A stretch of DNA of 64,000 bases from Clostridium sp. MB40-C1 (GTDB lineage: Bacteria > Bacillota > Clostridia > Clostridiales > Clostridiaceae): positions 2,790,001 to 2,854,000 of the forward strand of contig NZ_CP133189.1 of assembly GCF_030913655.1 (NCBI RefSeq), read 5' to 3'. A program made the translations under genes and the position numbers. This document shows positions 45,274 to 55,183 of this stretch, in pieces. The notes under the pieces were generated by a model. It saw only the letters and a list, made by a program, of their open reading frames with translations, was not told the DNA's origin and did no database searches. Each line of letters starts with the position of its first letter. The stretch's first letter is position 1.

Positions 45274-45867
45274 TTACAATTCTAATGAAATTTTAAGCTT
45301 TGAATCCAAAATTTTCATGAATTCTTTATTGACAGTTGCAATATGTCTCCCTAATCTAGCTTTAGAAACTACTTTTATTTGTTCTGCGAGTATAGTACCA
45401 GTTACATAATTCTTTTCTCCATTTTCTAGCTTATAGTCATCTTCTCTAAGTTCTATATGTACAGCTATCTTTTTGGGCCTATTAGATATTGGAGCAACTA
45501 TTGTAGTAGGTGATTTTTTATTACCTGTATTATTTTGAATTATTATAACAGGCCTTACCTTATTCTCTTCCGAACCAACATTTTGTCCTAATTCACACGT
45601 CCAAATTTCCCCTCTTCTAGGAACTATTCTAGAACTTTTTTGGGGATTATCATTAATTTTTATCTGTTCATTTACCCATAAAGCATAATTATATATGCGT
45701 CTTATATGGTAGGCCCTCTTTTTCATATCCTGTAAAGAAGTTCCTTCTTGTATCTTATTATCAATAGTAGTCGCATATTCATCTACCATAATTTCAATAT
45801 CTTTTACTCGCTTTTTAATAAATGCCTGTAATTCTACATTATTCATACGATTTATGTCGTTTTTCAT
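45274..45867 (-). CDS. MazF/PemK-type protein with N-terminal extension
   Basis: A 197-residue protein. Residues about 83-195 are a PemK/MazF endoribonuclease-like barrel: RGEIWTCELGQNVGSEENKVRPVIIIQN, TIVAPIS, GTILAEQIKVVSKARLG. The first 80 residues, mostly helical, are not part of normal MazF (about 115 residues), and no separate antitoxin gene is adjacent. The extension might be a built-in antitoxin or adaptor; this is inference. The SD is a run of eight G (45872-45879), so its strength could vary by slippage. Confidence 0.82.
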   Translation of the reverse strand: MKNDINRMNNVELQAFIKKRVKDIEIMVDEYATTIDNKIQEGTSLQDMKKRAYHIRRIYNYALWVNEQIKINDNPQKSSRIVPRRGEIWTCELGQNVGSEENKVRPVIIIQNNTGNKKSPTTIVAPISNRPKKIAVHIELREDDYKLENGEKNYVTGTILAEQIKVVSKARLGRHIATVNKEFMKILDSKLKISLEL

Positions 45868-45998
45868 ATAACCCCCCCCTACATTCTTAACGCATTTTCA
45901 TATATTTATATAACTTATACCCCAACCTCATCTTATTTTCCTTTAATTTCTTTAATTGTTAATAATTAATTTTCAAATCTAAACTGACTTATTAGGCA

Positions 45999-46355
45999 TT
46001 AAATATATTCTTTTATAACTTCATATGAATAATCTATAATCTCAATACAAGATATTCCCTTTCTCTTAAGCTCTTTACAGTTAACTGTTCCATAATCTTC
46101 ATTTATCTTGTTCATTATTTTCCTAGCAACTTCTCTAGATTCGTTTACTTCTTCAGATGATTCTCTTCCCTTTATCGCTCCCAATGCCATCATTGCTCCT
46201 GTTATTGCACCACAAGTACTTCCTACTGCCATACCTCCGCCAAATGGTGAGGCTACAGATACTGGTATGTTAAGTCCTTTTTCCTCATTTATTGCTTTTA
46301 TTATAGATTCTGCACAATTATACCCTTGTTTAAAAAACTCTGCTGCTTTAGACAT
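45999..46355 (-). CDS. C_GCAxxG_C_C family redox protein
   Basis: A 118-residue protein with Cys14 (GYNCAES), the signature GSTCGAITGAMMALG, and later Cys residues in VNCKEL and ISCIEI, matching the C_GCAxxG_C_C family (TIGR01909-type), thought to be redox active. It follows the CPBP protease gene by 26 bases with AGGAGG before the ATG, so the two are one operon. Confidence 0.88.
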   Translation of the reverse strand: MSKAAEFFKQGYNCAESIIKAINEEKGLNIPVSVASPFGGGMAVGSTCGAITGAMMALGAIKGRESSEEVNESREVARKIMNKINEDYGTVNCKELKRKGISCIEIIDYSYEVIKEYI

Positions 46356-46381
46356 TCTTAGATCCTCCTATATTAACCTTG

Positions 46382-47320
46382 TCATTTGTATATTTTAATC
46401 AATTGATTTACTATTATGAAAACATATAATATTACTGATACATATACTGGCCAGTTTATATATTTTATATTGTTTTCATAAACTCCCTTTGATTGTATTC
46501 CTATTTTTCCATGAATTTTAATCAATTTTTGTATTAAAATTACTATAACACCTAAACAAATTACTGCTAATACTAAATAAAATAGAACAGCATTTATTTT
46601 TTGGGACATTGTAAAACTTGACAAACCTGCTCCTTGTACTGCTTTAACATCTTGATTAGAAAGCTTTGAAATATACTTACTTAGTTCTAACAAAAACACT
46701 TGTGTACCATTTATAATAAAGTGACATATCATAGATGAAAATATAGAATTTGTAATTCTTACTAAATAGGCAAATATTATTCCTAATGCAAAAGCATACA
46801 AGAATTGATTGCCATCCATATGAATCATTCCAAAAAACAATCCTGTCATTATAGCTGCTTTCTTAACACTAAAATCATTATATCCTGATAAAATAACACC
46901 TCTCATAGTTATTTCCTCACAAATAGCAGGCGTTAAAGCTATAACAAACAACTTTATGATAAAAGGTATATTGTCTAACCTATTTACTATTTGGCCTATT
47001 CTATTCGGAAAAATAAATTGAGTTATTAGGGATAGAAAACTCGCTATAGGCATAGATAGAAAACCTATTGCAATTACTATAAATATCGTCCTAAGCCCTA
47101 CTTTATTTAGCCTAAGAGTATCTTTTATTGATTCCTTTGTTATAATAAAATATATTACTGTAGGTACCACTAATAAAAGTATTTGAGGAAGTACAAGATA
47201 CATGGGAAGTGATAAATTCATTTTTTTAAATATAGGTGCCAGTACCTCTCCTCCTAATGAATATAAAATTAATAATATCATAGCAAATAAATTTGCATAA
47301 AATACTTTGTTTTTATTCAC
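46382..47320 (-). CDS. CPBP-family intramembrane protease
   Basis: A 312-residue membrane protein with about eight helices. Catalytic motifs of the ABI/CPBP (Rce1-like) family are intact: EEITMRGVI, HMDGNQFLYAFALG and HFIINGTQVF. Such glutamic proteases act on membrane substrates; some confer bacteriocin self-immunity. The GTG start (47318-47320) is better spaced from AGGGAG than the preceding TTG. Confidence 0.88.
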   Translation of the reverse strand: MNKNKVFYANLFAMILLILYSLGGEVLAPIFKKMNLSLPMYLVLPQILLLVVPTVIYFIITKESIKDTLRLNKVGLRTIFIVIAIGFLSMPIASFLSLITQFIFPNRIGQIVNRLDNIPFIIKLFVIALTPAICEEITMRGVILSGYNDFSVKKAAIMTGLFFGMIHMDGNQFLYAFALGIIFAYLVRITNSIFSSMICHFIINGTQVFLLELSKYISKLSNQDVKAVQGAGLSSFTMSQKINAVLFYLVLAVICLGVIVILIQKLIKIHGKIGIQSKGVYENNIKYINWPVYVSVILYVFIIVNQLIKIYK

Positions 47321-47388
47321 CAAACTTCTCCCTTCCTTATTTATTGTTAATTAATTTTTTAAAATATATACTAATATTAACATAATAA

Positions 47389-47438
47389 AGGAAGAGGCAT
47401 AATATTACAATATCATTTTGCAATTATCATACCTCTCC
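47389..47438 (-). terminator. Terminator of the first amidase gene
   Basis: GGAAGAGG/CCTCTCCC stem with an inner pairing region, followed by T-rich sequence on both sides. Homologous to the structure at 49806-49857, so it was duplicated with the gene. Confidence 0.65.
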
Positions 47439-47520
47439 CTTTTTATTTTTATATTTCCTCTTAATTCATAAGCAAAATAAATATAGATCATTCAATTGCA
47501 TTTAGTATTCTAGTTATTAT

Positions 47521-49512
47521 TTATTTAAGTGTTTTCATAATTCCTCTTGCTATAGCTTCTGCACATTTTTGTTGATATTCTGGAGTTTTCAATAATTTTT
47601 CCTTTTCAGGATTACTAATAAATTCTAACTCAACTAAAGCAGAAGGTGCATCTGTCCATTTTACAACATAAACTGCTCTCTTTTTTAGTCCTCTATCTTT
47701 TCCTCCCATTGTAGCGACCATTTCATTTTGTATATTAGTAGCCAAAGGAATTCCATCTGTTCTATTATCACCATAAAGGGTTTCAATTCCCGATGTTGAT
47801 GGACTTCCATCTACACTATTTGCATGAATTGATACAAAATAATTTACCTTAGCTTTATCTGATATATCACATCGCATCTTAAGTTCTTCACTCTTATTTG
47901 CTGGCCATGGAACATTATCACTAGTTCGTGTATAAACAACATCTATTCCATTATTCGCTAAGATTTGTCCTAACTTTAATGATACTTGCAATACTACATC
48001 CTTTTCTTTAGTTCCCCCCGGACCTACAGCCCCTGAATCATAACCACCATGACCAGGATCTATACATATTTTATACTTAGCTACAGGTTTAGGAGATACA
48101 ACTAGAGTCAATGTAATTAATTTAGTATACCCATTAACTCTTCCTTTAATAACATAAGTTCCTACTTTGCTTGTATCTACACTATTTACTTCCCATATAA
48201 CATCAGCTTGAACTGAATTGTTTTTATCATCTATTGCTGTAACTCTTGTTGGTAAAGCATATGAATTACCTTGAATTACATTAGCACTAATATCTTTTAC
48301 AGACGTAATTGTATTGCCACTAGAAGCATTTATGCTATCTGCTACACCTTGTGCTATTTTATCTTGATATAGCGGATCATTTAATAGCTTTTCTTCATTA
48401 GTATTAGATATAAATCCTCCATATACTAAAATGCCCACACCATTAAGTCCCTGTAAAAAGTTAATATGACTTTCTCCTACTTCTTTTGCTCCCCTATCCT
48501 TTGCACTTGTTTTAGAAATCACATTTTTTTGAACCTGTTGTGCTAAGGTACTCCCTTTACTATCAGTTCCTAAATAATATGTTTCCATTCCCTCTGCTGT
48601 TAGAGATGAATAATAATTAGATCTTATACTTACAAAAACTTCAGATTGTGAATCGTTTGCTATTTTATCTCTCTTTAATACATCTTCACTTTGACTCCAA
48701 GGAACAGAATCACTTTGTCTTGTATATGTAACTTTTATACCTTTATTTTCTAATAATTTTCCAAGTTTTGATGCTATAGCTAAATTAACATCTTTATCTT
48801 TAACTCCAGTAGGTCCTGTTAACACTTGAAGGTTAGATGCACTAGCAGCATCTATACAAACCTTAGTTATTCTTGATAAATCTACACCAGAAGATGTGCT
48901 CACTACTATCTTTAAGTTAACTAGTTTATCATACCCCGATACTGTACCTTTATAATAATATGTTCCTGGTTTTGAGGTATCTATATATGTATTATCCCAT
49001 TTAACACTAACATTTTGTTCAGTATTATCATTCATAATAGCTTTGACAACTGAAGGTAATGAGTATTTTTCACTCTTGTATAGAATTTGAGTAATATCTT
49101 CAATAGTTTTAATAGTAGCATTACTAGTCTTAGTTGTAAACTTCATCTGTATAGTTTCTTTCATGCCTTTACCACTTTTAGATTTCACCGTATCTTTTAC
49201 TACTAATGTATAAGTTTTTCCATACTGATAATTATTTACCGGTGAAATCAATAAAGTCTTATTATCCTGATACTCAATCTTTATATTTACTTTAGATCCT
49301 TTATCATCTAGAACCAATATATTATCGCTTCCATCTATTGTTGACTTGTCCAATTCATTATTAAATTTAACAGTCCAAATCTTATTCACATCCACATTTA
49401 CTTTATCTGTAATGTTTAAACTTGTAGCTGCAAAAACATTTGGAGGTATGTTTACTCCTATAAAGAGTATAAAAATTATAGTATATGCTAGAAATTTTCT
49501 CCACGTTCTCAA
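47521..49512 (-). CDS. Secreted N-acetylmuramoyl-L-alanine amidase with Ig-like domains (paralogue 1)
   Basis: A 663-residue wall hydrolase: signal peptide (1-28, VNIPPNVFA), SbsA-like Ig domain (about 36-128), Big_4-type domain (133-205), a degenerate Amidase_3 domain (213-395) that has lost the GHGG and SIHAN zinc motifs (CIDAASASN, SIRSNYY), a second Big_4 domain (400-475), and a C-terminal catalytic Amidase_3 (482-663) with DPGHGGYDSG, KEKD, SIHANS and LVELEF. TTG start behind GGAGGGG. It is a tandem duplicate of the gene at 49888. Confidence 0.93.
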   Translation of the reverse strand: MRTWRKFLAYTIIFILFIGVNIPPNVFAATSLNITDKVNVDVNKIWTVKFNNELDKSTIDGSDNILVLDDKGSKVNIKIEYQDNKTLLISPVNNYQYGKTYTLVVKDTVKSKSGKGMKETIQMKFTTKTSNATIKTIEDITQILYKSEKYSLPSVVKAIMNDNTEQNVSVKWDNTYIDTSKPGTYYYKGTVSGYDKLVNLKIVVSTSSGVDLSRITKVCIDAASASNLQVLTGPTGVKDKDVNLAIASKLGKLLENKGIKVTYTRQSDSVPWSQSEDVLKRDKIANDSQSEVFVSIRSNYYSSLTAEGMETYYLGTDSKGSTLAQQVQKNVISKTSAKDRGAKEVGESHINFLQGLNGVGILVYGGFISNTNEEKLLNDPLYQDKIAQGVADSINASSGNTITSVKDISANVIQGNSYALPTRVTAIDDKNNSVQADVIWEVNSVDTSKVGTYVIKGRVNGYTKLITLTLVVSPKPVAKYKICIDPGHGGYDSGAVGPGGTKEKDVVLQVSLKLGQILANNGIDVVYTRTSDNVPWPANKSEELKMRCDISDKAKVNYFVSIHANSVDGSPSTSGIETLYGDNRTDGIPLATNIQNEMVATMGGKDRGLKKRAVYVVKWTDAPSALVELEFISNPEKEKLLKTPEYQQKCAEAIARGIMKTLK

Positions 49513-49887
49513 TATATCCCCTCCATATTAATATATTCCTTTGTTAATAGCACTTAAGTTAATGCTACTTAAGTTAATTTTATTTCATTTATGAAAATAA
49601 TTCAATTTAATTAGAAATATTTTTTAAATTATATAATATAATTTGCTTAATGAGTTTTTTATTTCCACTTAGTTACATATATTGAGCTATTGAATAGTCT
49701 TAAGTAAAATTAATCATAATTCAACTTAATCTTATTAATTAATTCGAGTTCATTCTAAATTACTTAACTGTATAATTAATAAGTAAAAATAAATACATAG
49801 AATAAAGGAAGAGAAATAGAATCACAATATTACTTTGTAATTCCTATACCTCTTCCTATTATTTTAATCACAAGATTTAGTTACTAA
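49513..49887 (-). other. Intergenic region between the amidase paralogues
   Basis: Contains the direct repeat ACTTAAGTTAAT at 49552-49563 and 49567-49578 (15-base period) in the promoter region of paralogue 1, and the terminator of paralogue 2. Otherwise AT-rich with nothing recognised. Confidence 0.5.
49806..49857 (-). terminator. Terminator of the second amidase gene
   Basis: AGGAAGAG/CTCTTCCT stem with an inner ACAA/TTGT pairing; similar in sequence to 47389-47438. Confidence 0.65.
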
Positions 49888-51885
49888 TTATTTAAGTGTT
49901 TTCATAATACCTCTTACTATAGCCTCTGCACATTTTTGTTGATATTCAGAAGTTTTTAGTAATTTTTCTTTTTGTGGATTGCTAGTAAACTCTAACTCAA
50001 CTAAAGCAGGAGGTGCATCTGGCCATTTAACTACATAAATATTGTTTCTTTCCTTTATTCCTCTATCTCTTCCACCTGTTGCAGCAACCATTTCCCTTTG
50101 TATATTTTTAGCTAAAGGTATGCCATCTGTTCTATTACTACCATAAAGAGTTTCAATTCCTGATGTTGATGGACTTCCATCTACACTATTTGCATGAATT
50201 GATACAAAATAATTTGCCTTAGCTTTATTTGATATATCACACCTCATCTTAAGTTCAATCTCCTTAATTGGAGGCCATGGAACATTATCACTAGTTCTTG
50301 TATAAACAACATCTATTCCATTCTTTTCCAAAAGTTGTCCTACTTTTAATGAAACTTGTAATGCTATATCTTTTTCTTTTGTTCCACTATACCCAATAGT
50401 TCCTGAATCATAACCACCATGACCGGGGTCTATACATATCTTATATTTAGCTGCTTTCTTAGGAGATACCACTATAGTTAATGTAACTAATTTAGAATAA
50501 TTATTAACTCTTCCTTTAATAACATAAGTCCCTGCATTACTTGTGTCTACACTACTTACTTCCCATATAACATCAGCCTGAATTGAATTATTTTTTTCAT
50601 CTATAGCTGTAACTTTTGTTGGTAAAGTGTATGAATCCCCTTGATTTACATTAACATTAATATCTTTTACAGAACTAATTGTATTATTGCTAGAGCTATG
50701 CATTATACTATCAGCTATACCTTGTGCTATTTTATCCTGATATTCTGAACTATTTAATAGCTTTTCTTCATCAGGATTAGATATAAATCCTCCATACACC
50801 AAAATACCACTTCCCTTGAACCCTTGTAAAAACTTAACATGATTTTGACCTATTTCTTGGGATGTCCTATCTTTTGCATTAGTTTTAGAAATCATATTTT
50901 TTTGAACCTGTTGTGCTAAAGTTTTACCTTTAGTATCTGTTCCTAAATAATAAGTTTCTATCCCCTCTGCTGTTGAAGAAGAATAATAATTAGATCTTAC
51001 GCTTATAAGAACTTCTGATTCCGAATCATTTGCTATTTTACATCTCTTCTCTACATCTTCACTTTCATTCCAAGAAACAGAATCTTTTTGTCTTGTATAA
51101 GCAACTTTTATACCTTTGCCTTCTAATAACTTCCCAAGTTTTAGTGATATGGCTAAATTAACATCATTATCTTTAACTCCAGTAGGTCCTGTTAATAGTT
51201 TAAGATTAGATGCACCAGCTGGATCTATACAAACTTTATTAATCCTTGACAAATCCACTCCAGATGAAGAGCTTACTACTACCTTTAAATTAACTTGCTT
51301 ATCATATCCCGATACTGTACCTTTGTAATTATATGTTCCCGGGTTTAAAGTATTTATATATGTATTATCCCATTTAATACTAACATTTTGTTCTGTACCA
51401 TTACTCATAACGGCTTTAACAACTGAAGGTAGTGTATATTTTTCACCCTTATATAAAATTTGACTCATATCTTCAATAGTTTTTATTTGAGTAGCATTAC
51501 TCTTAGTTGTAAAGTCCATTTGTACAGCTTTTTTCATGCCTTCTCCTTTTTTTGATTTTACTGTATCTTTTACTATTATTGTATATTTCTTGCCATAATC
51601 ATAATTTTTAATAGGAGAAATCAATAGGGTTTTACTATCTTTATATTCAATTTTCGTATTTACTTTAACTCCCTTATCATCTAAAACCAATACATTATCT
51701 TTTCCATCTATCGTTGACTTGTCCAATTCATTATTAAATTTAACAGTCCAAATCTTATTCACATCTACACTTGTCTTACCTATAATATTAGAACTTGTAG
51801 CCGCAAAAACATTTGGAGGTATATTTATTCCTATAAGAAATAGAAAAGCCATAATACTTATTAGAAATTTTGTACACTTTTTCAA
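49888..51885 (-). CDS. Secreted N-acetylmuramoyl-L-alanine amidase with Ig-like domains (paralogue 2)
   Basis: A 665-residue protein with the same order as paralogue 1: signal peptide (ending PPNVFA), SbsA-like Ig, Big_4, a degenerate amidase half (about 215-398; IDPAGASN, SVRSNYY in place of the zinc motifs), Big_4, and an active Amidase_3 (485-665; DPGHGGYDSG, KEKD, SIHANS, LVELEF). Also TTG start, behind GGAGGCG. Cleaves the MurNAc-L-Ala bond of peptidoglycan. High identity along the whole length marks a tandem duplication. Confidence 0.93.
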   Translation of the reverse strand: MKKCTKFLISIMAFLFLIGINIPPNVFAATSSNIIGKTSVDVNKIWTVKFNNELDKSTIDGKDNVLVLDDKGVKVNTKIEYKDSKTLLISPIKNYDYGKKYTIIVKDTVKSKKGEGMKKAVQMDFTTKSNATQIKTIEDMSQILYKGEKYTLPSVVKAVMSNGTEQNVSIKWDNTYINTLNPGTYNYKGTVSGYDKQVNLKVVVSSSSGVDLSRINKVCIDPAGASNLKLLTGPTGVKDNDVNLAISLKLGKLLEGKGIKVAYTRQKDSVSWNESEDVEKRCKIANDSESEVLISVRSNYYSSSTAEGIETYYLGTDTKGKTLAQQVQKNMISKTNAKDRTSQEIGQNHVKFLQGFKGSGILVYGGFISNPDEEKLLNSSEYQDKIAQGIADSIMHSSSNNTISSVKDINVNVNQGDSYTLPTKVTAIDEKNNSIQADVIWEVSSVDTSNAGTYVIKGRVNNYSKLVTLTIVVSPKKAAKYKICIDPGHGGYDSGTIGYSGTKEKDIALQVSLKVGQLLEKNGIDVVYTRTSDNVPWPPIKEIELKMRCDISNKAKANYFVSIHANSVDGSPSTSGIETLYGSNRTDGIPLAKNIQREMVAATGGRDRGIKERNNIYVVKWPDAPPALVELEFTSNPQKEKLLKTSEYQQKCAEAIVRGIMKTLK

Positions 51886-52256
51886 TATATCGCCTCCACA
51901 ATAATATATTACTAATTTGATTTTATCTTATTTGGCAAAATAATTCAATTTATTTGTAAAAATCCTATCAAATTGTATTTTATAATTAAATGTAGTAAAT
52001 TTTAATTTCACTTCAAGTCCTATATCAAATATAAAAACTAATGATTATAATTAGTTTTTATATTTAATGATTATTTTATATTAATATTGAGTAAAATTAT
52101 ACTTAAAGAGAAAATTTAAAAGTATCCTACAATGAAGATTGTATGTGATTATACAGTTTTAGAATAATTCAATTTTGTAACCTCTATATAGTTGAGATAA
52201 TAAGTTATAACGTACCTAAATAATAAACATTTACTTTATAAGGAGAGTGTTAAATA
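51886..52256. other. Divergent intergenic region with perfect palindrome
   Basis: Lies between amidase paralogue 2 (-) and the MBL hydrolase gene (+). A perfect 16-bp inverted repeat, AAATATAAAAACTAAT and complement with loop GATTATA, is at 52027-52065 and could be an operator or bidirectional terminator. Nothing else recognised. Confidence 0.5.
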
Positions 52257-52895
52257 ATGAAAATAACTTGGTTAGGCCACTCATCTTTCTTAATTGAAGA
52301 CTCTAAAGGAAGAAAATTATTGACTGATCCTTTTGATGAATCAGTAGGATATAAAACCTTCGACGAGAAAGTAGACTTGGTATCTATAAGTCATCACCAT
52401 TTTGATCATGATTATATAGCTAACCTTAAAGGCGATCCAAAAATTATAGACAAAATAGGATTATTTAATTTATGTGATATTCCTTTAAAAGGAATTCCCT
52501 CCTTTCATGATGATGTAAAAGGAGCTAAAAGAGGGGAAAACATTATATTTGTATTTGAAATTGATGAATACAAAATATGCCATTTAGGTGACTTAGGGCA
52601 TGACCTATCACAAGATTGCATAGATGAAATTGGAGATACTGATCTCCTTCTTATTCCTGTAGGTGGAAACTATACCCTTGATGGTAAAACAGCAGCTAAG
52701 GTAGCTAAAAGAATTAATAGCAAAATAGTTATACCCATGCATTACAAAACTCCTCATTTATCTTTTCCTCTTGAAGGAGTAGAAAACTTCATTGTAAATA
52801 TGGGAAACTGTGAAAGAATAAAGAATTGCTCTTTGATTATAGATAAAAATATTCTTGATAAAAATACAGTTAAAATATTAGATCCAAGGGAATAA
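52257..52895 (+). CDS. UPF0173-type metallo-beta-lactamase fold hydrolase
   Basis: A 212-residue metal-dependent hydrolase of the YtkL/UlaG-like group: WLGHSSFLIE, metal motif SHHHFDHD, HLGDLGHDL, IPVGGNYT and IPMHYKTP. The substrate is unknown. AAGGAGAG before the ATG. Convergent with mgtC; the two stop codons share a terminator. Confidence 0.88.
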   Translation: MKITWLGHSSFLIEDSKGRKLLTDPFDESVGYKTFDEKVDLVSISHHHFDHDYIANLKGDPKIIDKIGLFNLCDIPLKGIPSFHDDVKGAKRGENIIFVFEIDEYKICHLGDLGHDLSQDCIDEIGDTDLLLIPVGGNYTLDGKTAAKVAKRINSKIVIPMHYKTPHLSFPLEGVENFIVNMGNCERIKNCSLIIDKNILDKNTVKILDPRE

Positions 52896-52920
52896 AATTG
52901 CCAAGCAATTTTATTCCCTT
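52886..52920. terminator. Bidirectional terminator embedded in two gene ends
   Basis: Perfect 16-bp stem AAGGGAATAAAATTGC and complement, loop CAA; it covers the last codons and stops of the MBL and MgtC genes. Confidence 0.88.
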
Positions 52921-53612
52921 GATACTCTCACAACTTGATCGATTTTTTTTATTTCTCCTATAACACTACTTACTTTAACATTTCTCGGTACTACTATTAC
53001 ATATAAAGATTTTTTAAATAACAAATCTTCATCTTTTTCATCCACTAAAAATTTAGAATCTTTTACGACTATATTTTTACTTTTAAAATAATTATTTAAT
53101 CTCAAAGTTACTTCTTCGTTATTATGATACTCTATTAAAAGTTTTACAGTAGATACCTTTTTTAGCACCTTAAATTCAAATTTTTTTAAAGAAACTAAAG
53201 TAAAATAAACAACACCTGTAGATACAGTTGCTAAAAAGTAATATCCCATACCAATAGCAATACCAATACATCCTATAGTCCATAAACTTGCAGCTGTAGT
53301 GAGTCCCTTTACTGACCCTTTTTCATGTATTATAGTACCAGCTCCTAAAAATCCTATACCTGACACGACTTGAGCTGACATTCTTCCTATATCTGCTTTA
53401 ATGGAGTTAGCAATCTGTGGATGTGCCTTTATAAGTTCCATAGTATCCCAAGCAATATAAAGTTGTATAATAGATATTATAGCCGCACCTACGCAAACTA
53501 AAATATGAGTTCTAAGTCCTGCCGGTCTATTTTTAAATTCTCTTTCATACCCTAAAAGTCCTCCAGCAAAAGCGGCTAATACTAATCTAAGAACTACTTC
53601 ATAGTTATTCAT
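52911..53612 (-). CDS. MgtC/SapB-family membrane protein
   Basis: A 233-residue protein with five N-terminal helices carrying the family motifs GGLLGYEREFKNRPAGLRTHILVCVGAA and GIGFLGAGTI (split here into shorter pieces), and a C-terminal ACT-like cytoplasmic domain (about 150-233). Members relate to Mg2+ limitation and ATP synthase control. Its ATG overlaps the stop of the GGDEF gene (TAATG), so expression is coupled. Confidence 0.9.
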   Translation of the reverse strand: MNNYEVVLRLVLAAFAGGLLGYEREFKNRPAGLRTHILVCVGAAIISIIQLYIAWDTMELIKAHPQIANSIKADIGRMSAQVVSGIGFLGAGTIIHEKGSVKGLTTAASLWTIGCIGIAIGMGYYFLATVSTGVVYFTLVSLKKFEFKVLKKVSTVKLLIEYHNNEEVTLRLNNYFKSKNIVVKDSKFLVDEKDEDLLFKKSLYVIVVPRNVKVSSVIGEIKKIDQVVRVSRE

Positions 53613-54724
53613 TATCTTTTTATATCTCCTTTTTCCCTTTTATTCTTATACATATTTTTATCAGATATAGAAAAGACCTCATCATAAGATAATATATTGT
53701 CAGAAAACACCTCACATATACCATAACTAAAGCTTACTCTTAAATTATTTATATTATTAATAGTCTTAGAAAAAAGCATTTGATTTATGTTATCTAATAA
53801 TTGTATAACTTTTTCCTTTGAACAGTTCTTAAAGAAAATTGCAAATTCATCTCCTGATATTCTAGCACACATACTATTTTTTCCTATATTATCTCTTAAT
53901 GTTTTTGTAAATTCTTGTAACACCTTATCACCCATTATGTGTCCATAAGTGTCATTTATAAATTTAAACTTATCTATATCTATTAAAACAAATATTAAAT
54001 TTAATTTATTATATTTAACATTTACTAATTCTTCATTAATGATATCTTTAAAGATTCGTCTATTATATATTCCTGTTAAGTCATCGTGATTTACTAAATA
54101 CCTTAATTCATCTTGAATTATAAAATTTTTTAGCACTATCTGCATCTCATTTTTTATATAATTCATTAATTGTAAATCATCCTTAGTAAATGCTCTATCC
54201 TCGTAAGAAGAATCCACATTTATTAATCCAATTAGTTCATTTTCAATATAAATAGGAGCACTTAAAGTATATTTAATGTTTAAAGCCTTAAATTTATTCA
54301 TTTTATCTTTATTCTCATCATTTAAATATTTCTCATCAAACTGAGCTGGATTTTTTATTATTGTAGTATTTTTAAAATTGTTATATTTACATAAATAACA
54401 CTCTTCTCTACTTAAAGACACTTCTTTTAATTTATTACCAAATCCCTTTATTGCTTTAAAGTAAAATCGTTCATCTTCTTCTAGTATAAGTATACTCCCC
54501 TTATCTGCAGCTTTAATTAAACTTACTGCAGCACTAAGCATAACATTATATAGATCATCTTTACTTTTCACTTTGCCAATCTGATTCCCCAAGCTATAAA
54601 ATTCATCCTTTATTCTATCTATTGAAATTAATCTATCTCTTGTTTTTTTCATCAAGTAATATTGAATCAAATTTAAAACTATTAATACCGCAATAATAAG
54701 ATATAACCCATAATCCCTGACCAT
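53612..54724 (-). CDS. GAF-GGDEF diguanylate cyclase
   Basis: A 370-residue signalling protein: one N-terminal membrane helix (about 6-25), a GAF domain (about 45-195) and a GGDEF domain (about 208-368). The active site reads ARISGDEFAIFF (SGDEF, a functional variant in other proteins), with HDDLTGIYNRR at the domain start and DIDKFKFINDTYGH. No RxxD inhibitory site is seen at the usual place. It should make c-di-GMP in response to a GAF ligand. Coupled to mgtC. Confidence 0.93.
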   Translation of the reverse strand: MVRDYGLYLIIAVLIVLNLIQYYLMKKTRDRLISIDRIKDEFYSLGNQIGKVKSKDDLYNVMLSAAVSLIKAADKGSILILEEDERFYFKAIKGFGNKLKEVSLSREECYLCKYNNFKNTTIIKNPAQFDEKYLNDENKDKMNKFKALNIKYTLSAPIYIENELIGLINVDSSYEDRAFTKDDLQLMNYIKNEMQIVLKNFIIQDELRYLVNHDDLTGIYNRRIFKDIINEELVNVKYNKLNLIFVLIDIDKFKFINDTYGHIMGDKVLQEFTKTLRDNIGKNSMCARISGDEFAIFFKNCSKEKVIQLLDNINQMLFSKTINNINNLRVSFSYGICEVFSDNILSYDEVFSISDKNMYKNKREKGDIKR

Positions 54725-54817
54725 AAACTCTATCCCCTTTTAAATTGTTTTCTATAACATAATTAATATACATTAGTAAAAACTACTTAATAAATATTTT
54801 GTAAAGGAGCACTTTAA

Positions 54818-55003
54818 ATGCAAGGAAAAATACTTGATATAAATGACATGGATGCCTTCATAGTTTTTGAAAATGGTATAACTATGGATTTATGTACATC
54901 ACATCTTCCTCCTAATTCAAAAATTGGAGATAAAATCAACATAAATACACCATCCTCATCAACAGAAATAGCTAATGATAAAATGACAAACTTTTTTATT
55001 TAA
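54818..55003 (+). CDS. Small protein of DUF3006-like type
   Basis: A 61-residue protein (MQGKILDINDMDAFIVFENG, then LPPNSKIGDKIN) that resembles the small beta-rich DUF3006 proteins of Firmicutes in its pattern of a short KG-D-xx start, an ED/ENG turn and a P-x-K-xGD motif. AAAGGAG stands 8 bases before the ATG, so it is probably real. Function unknown. Confidence 0.6.
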   Translation: MQGKILDINDMDAFIVFENGITMDLCTSHLPPNSKIGDKININTPSSSTEIANDKMTNFFI

Positions 55004-55183
55004 TTATAACATAATCGAAAAATGTTGCGACGCAACATTACTTAGTAACCAGATACCAAGCTAGTGAAAGAGGATTTTTTTCTGGTGTTAAAAAATCTTT
55101 AAATTTTAAAAGCAGTTAACGAAACATCATCTTTTTCATTAACTGCTTTTGGTGTTATTCTTAAAAGAACTGGTAAGCTCTCA

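Noticed and set aside
55020-55038. Terminator of the 61-residue protein gene
   Set aside because: Perfect GC-rich palindrome but no T-run follows on either strand, and its loop is too small.
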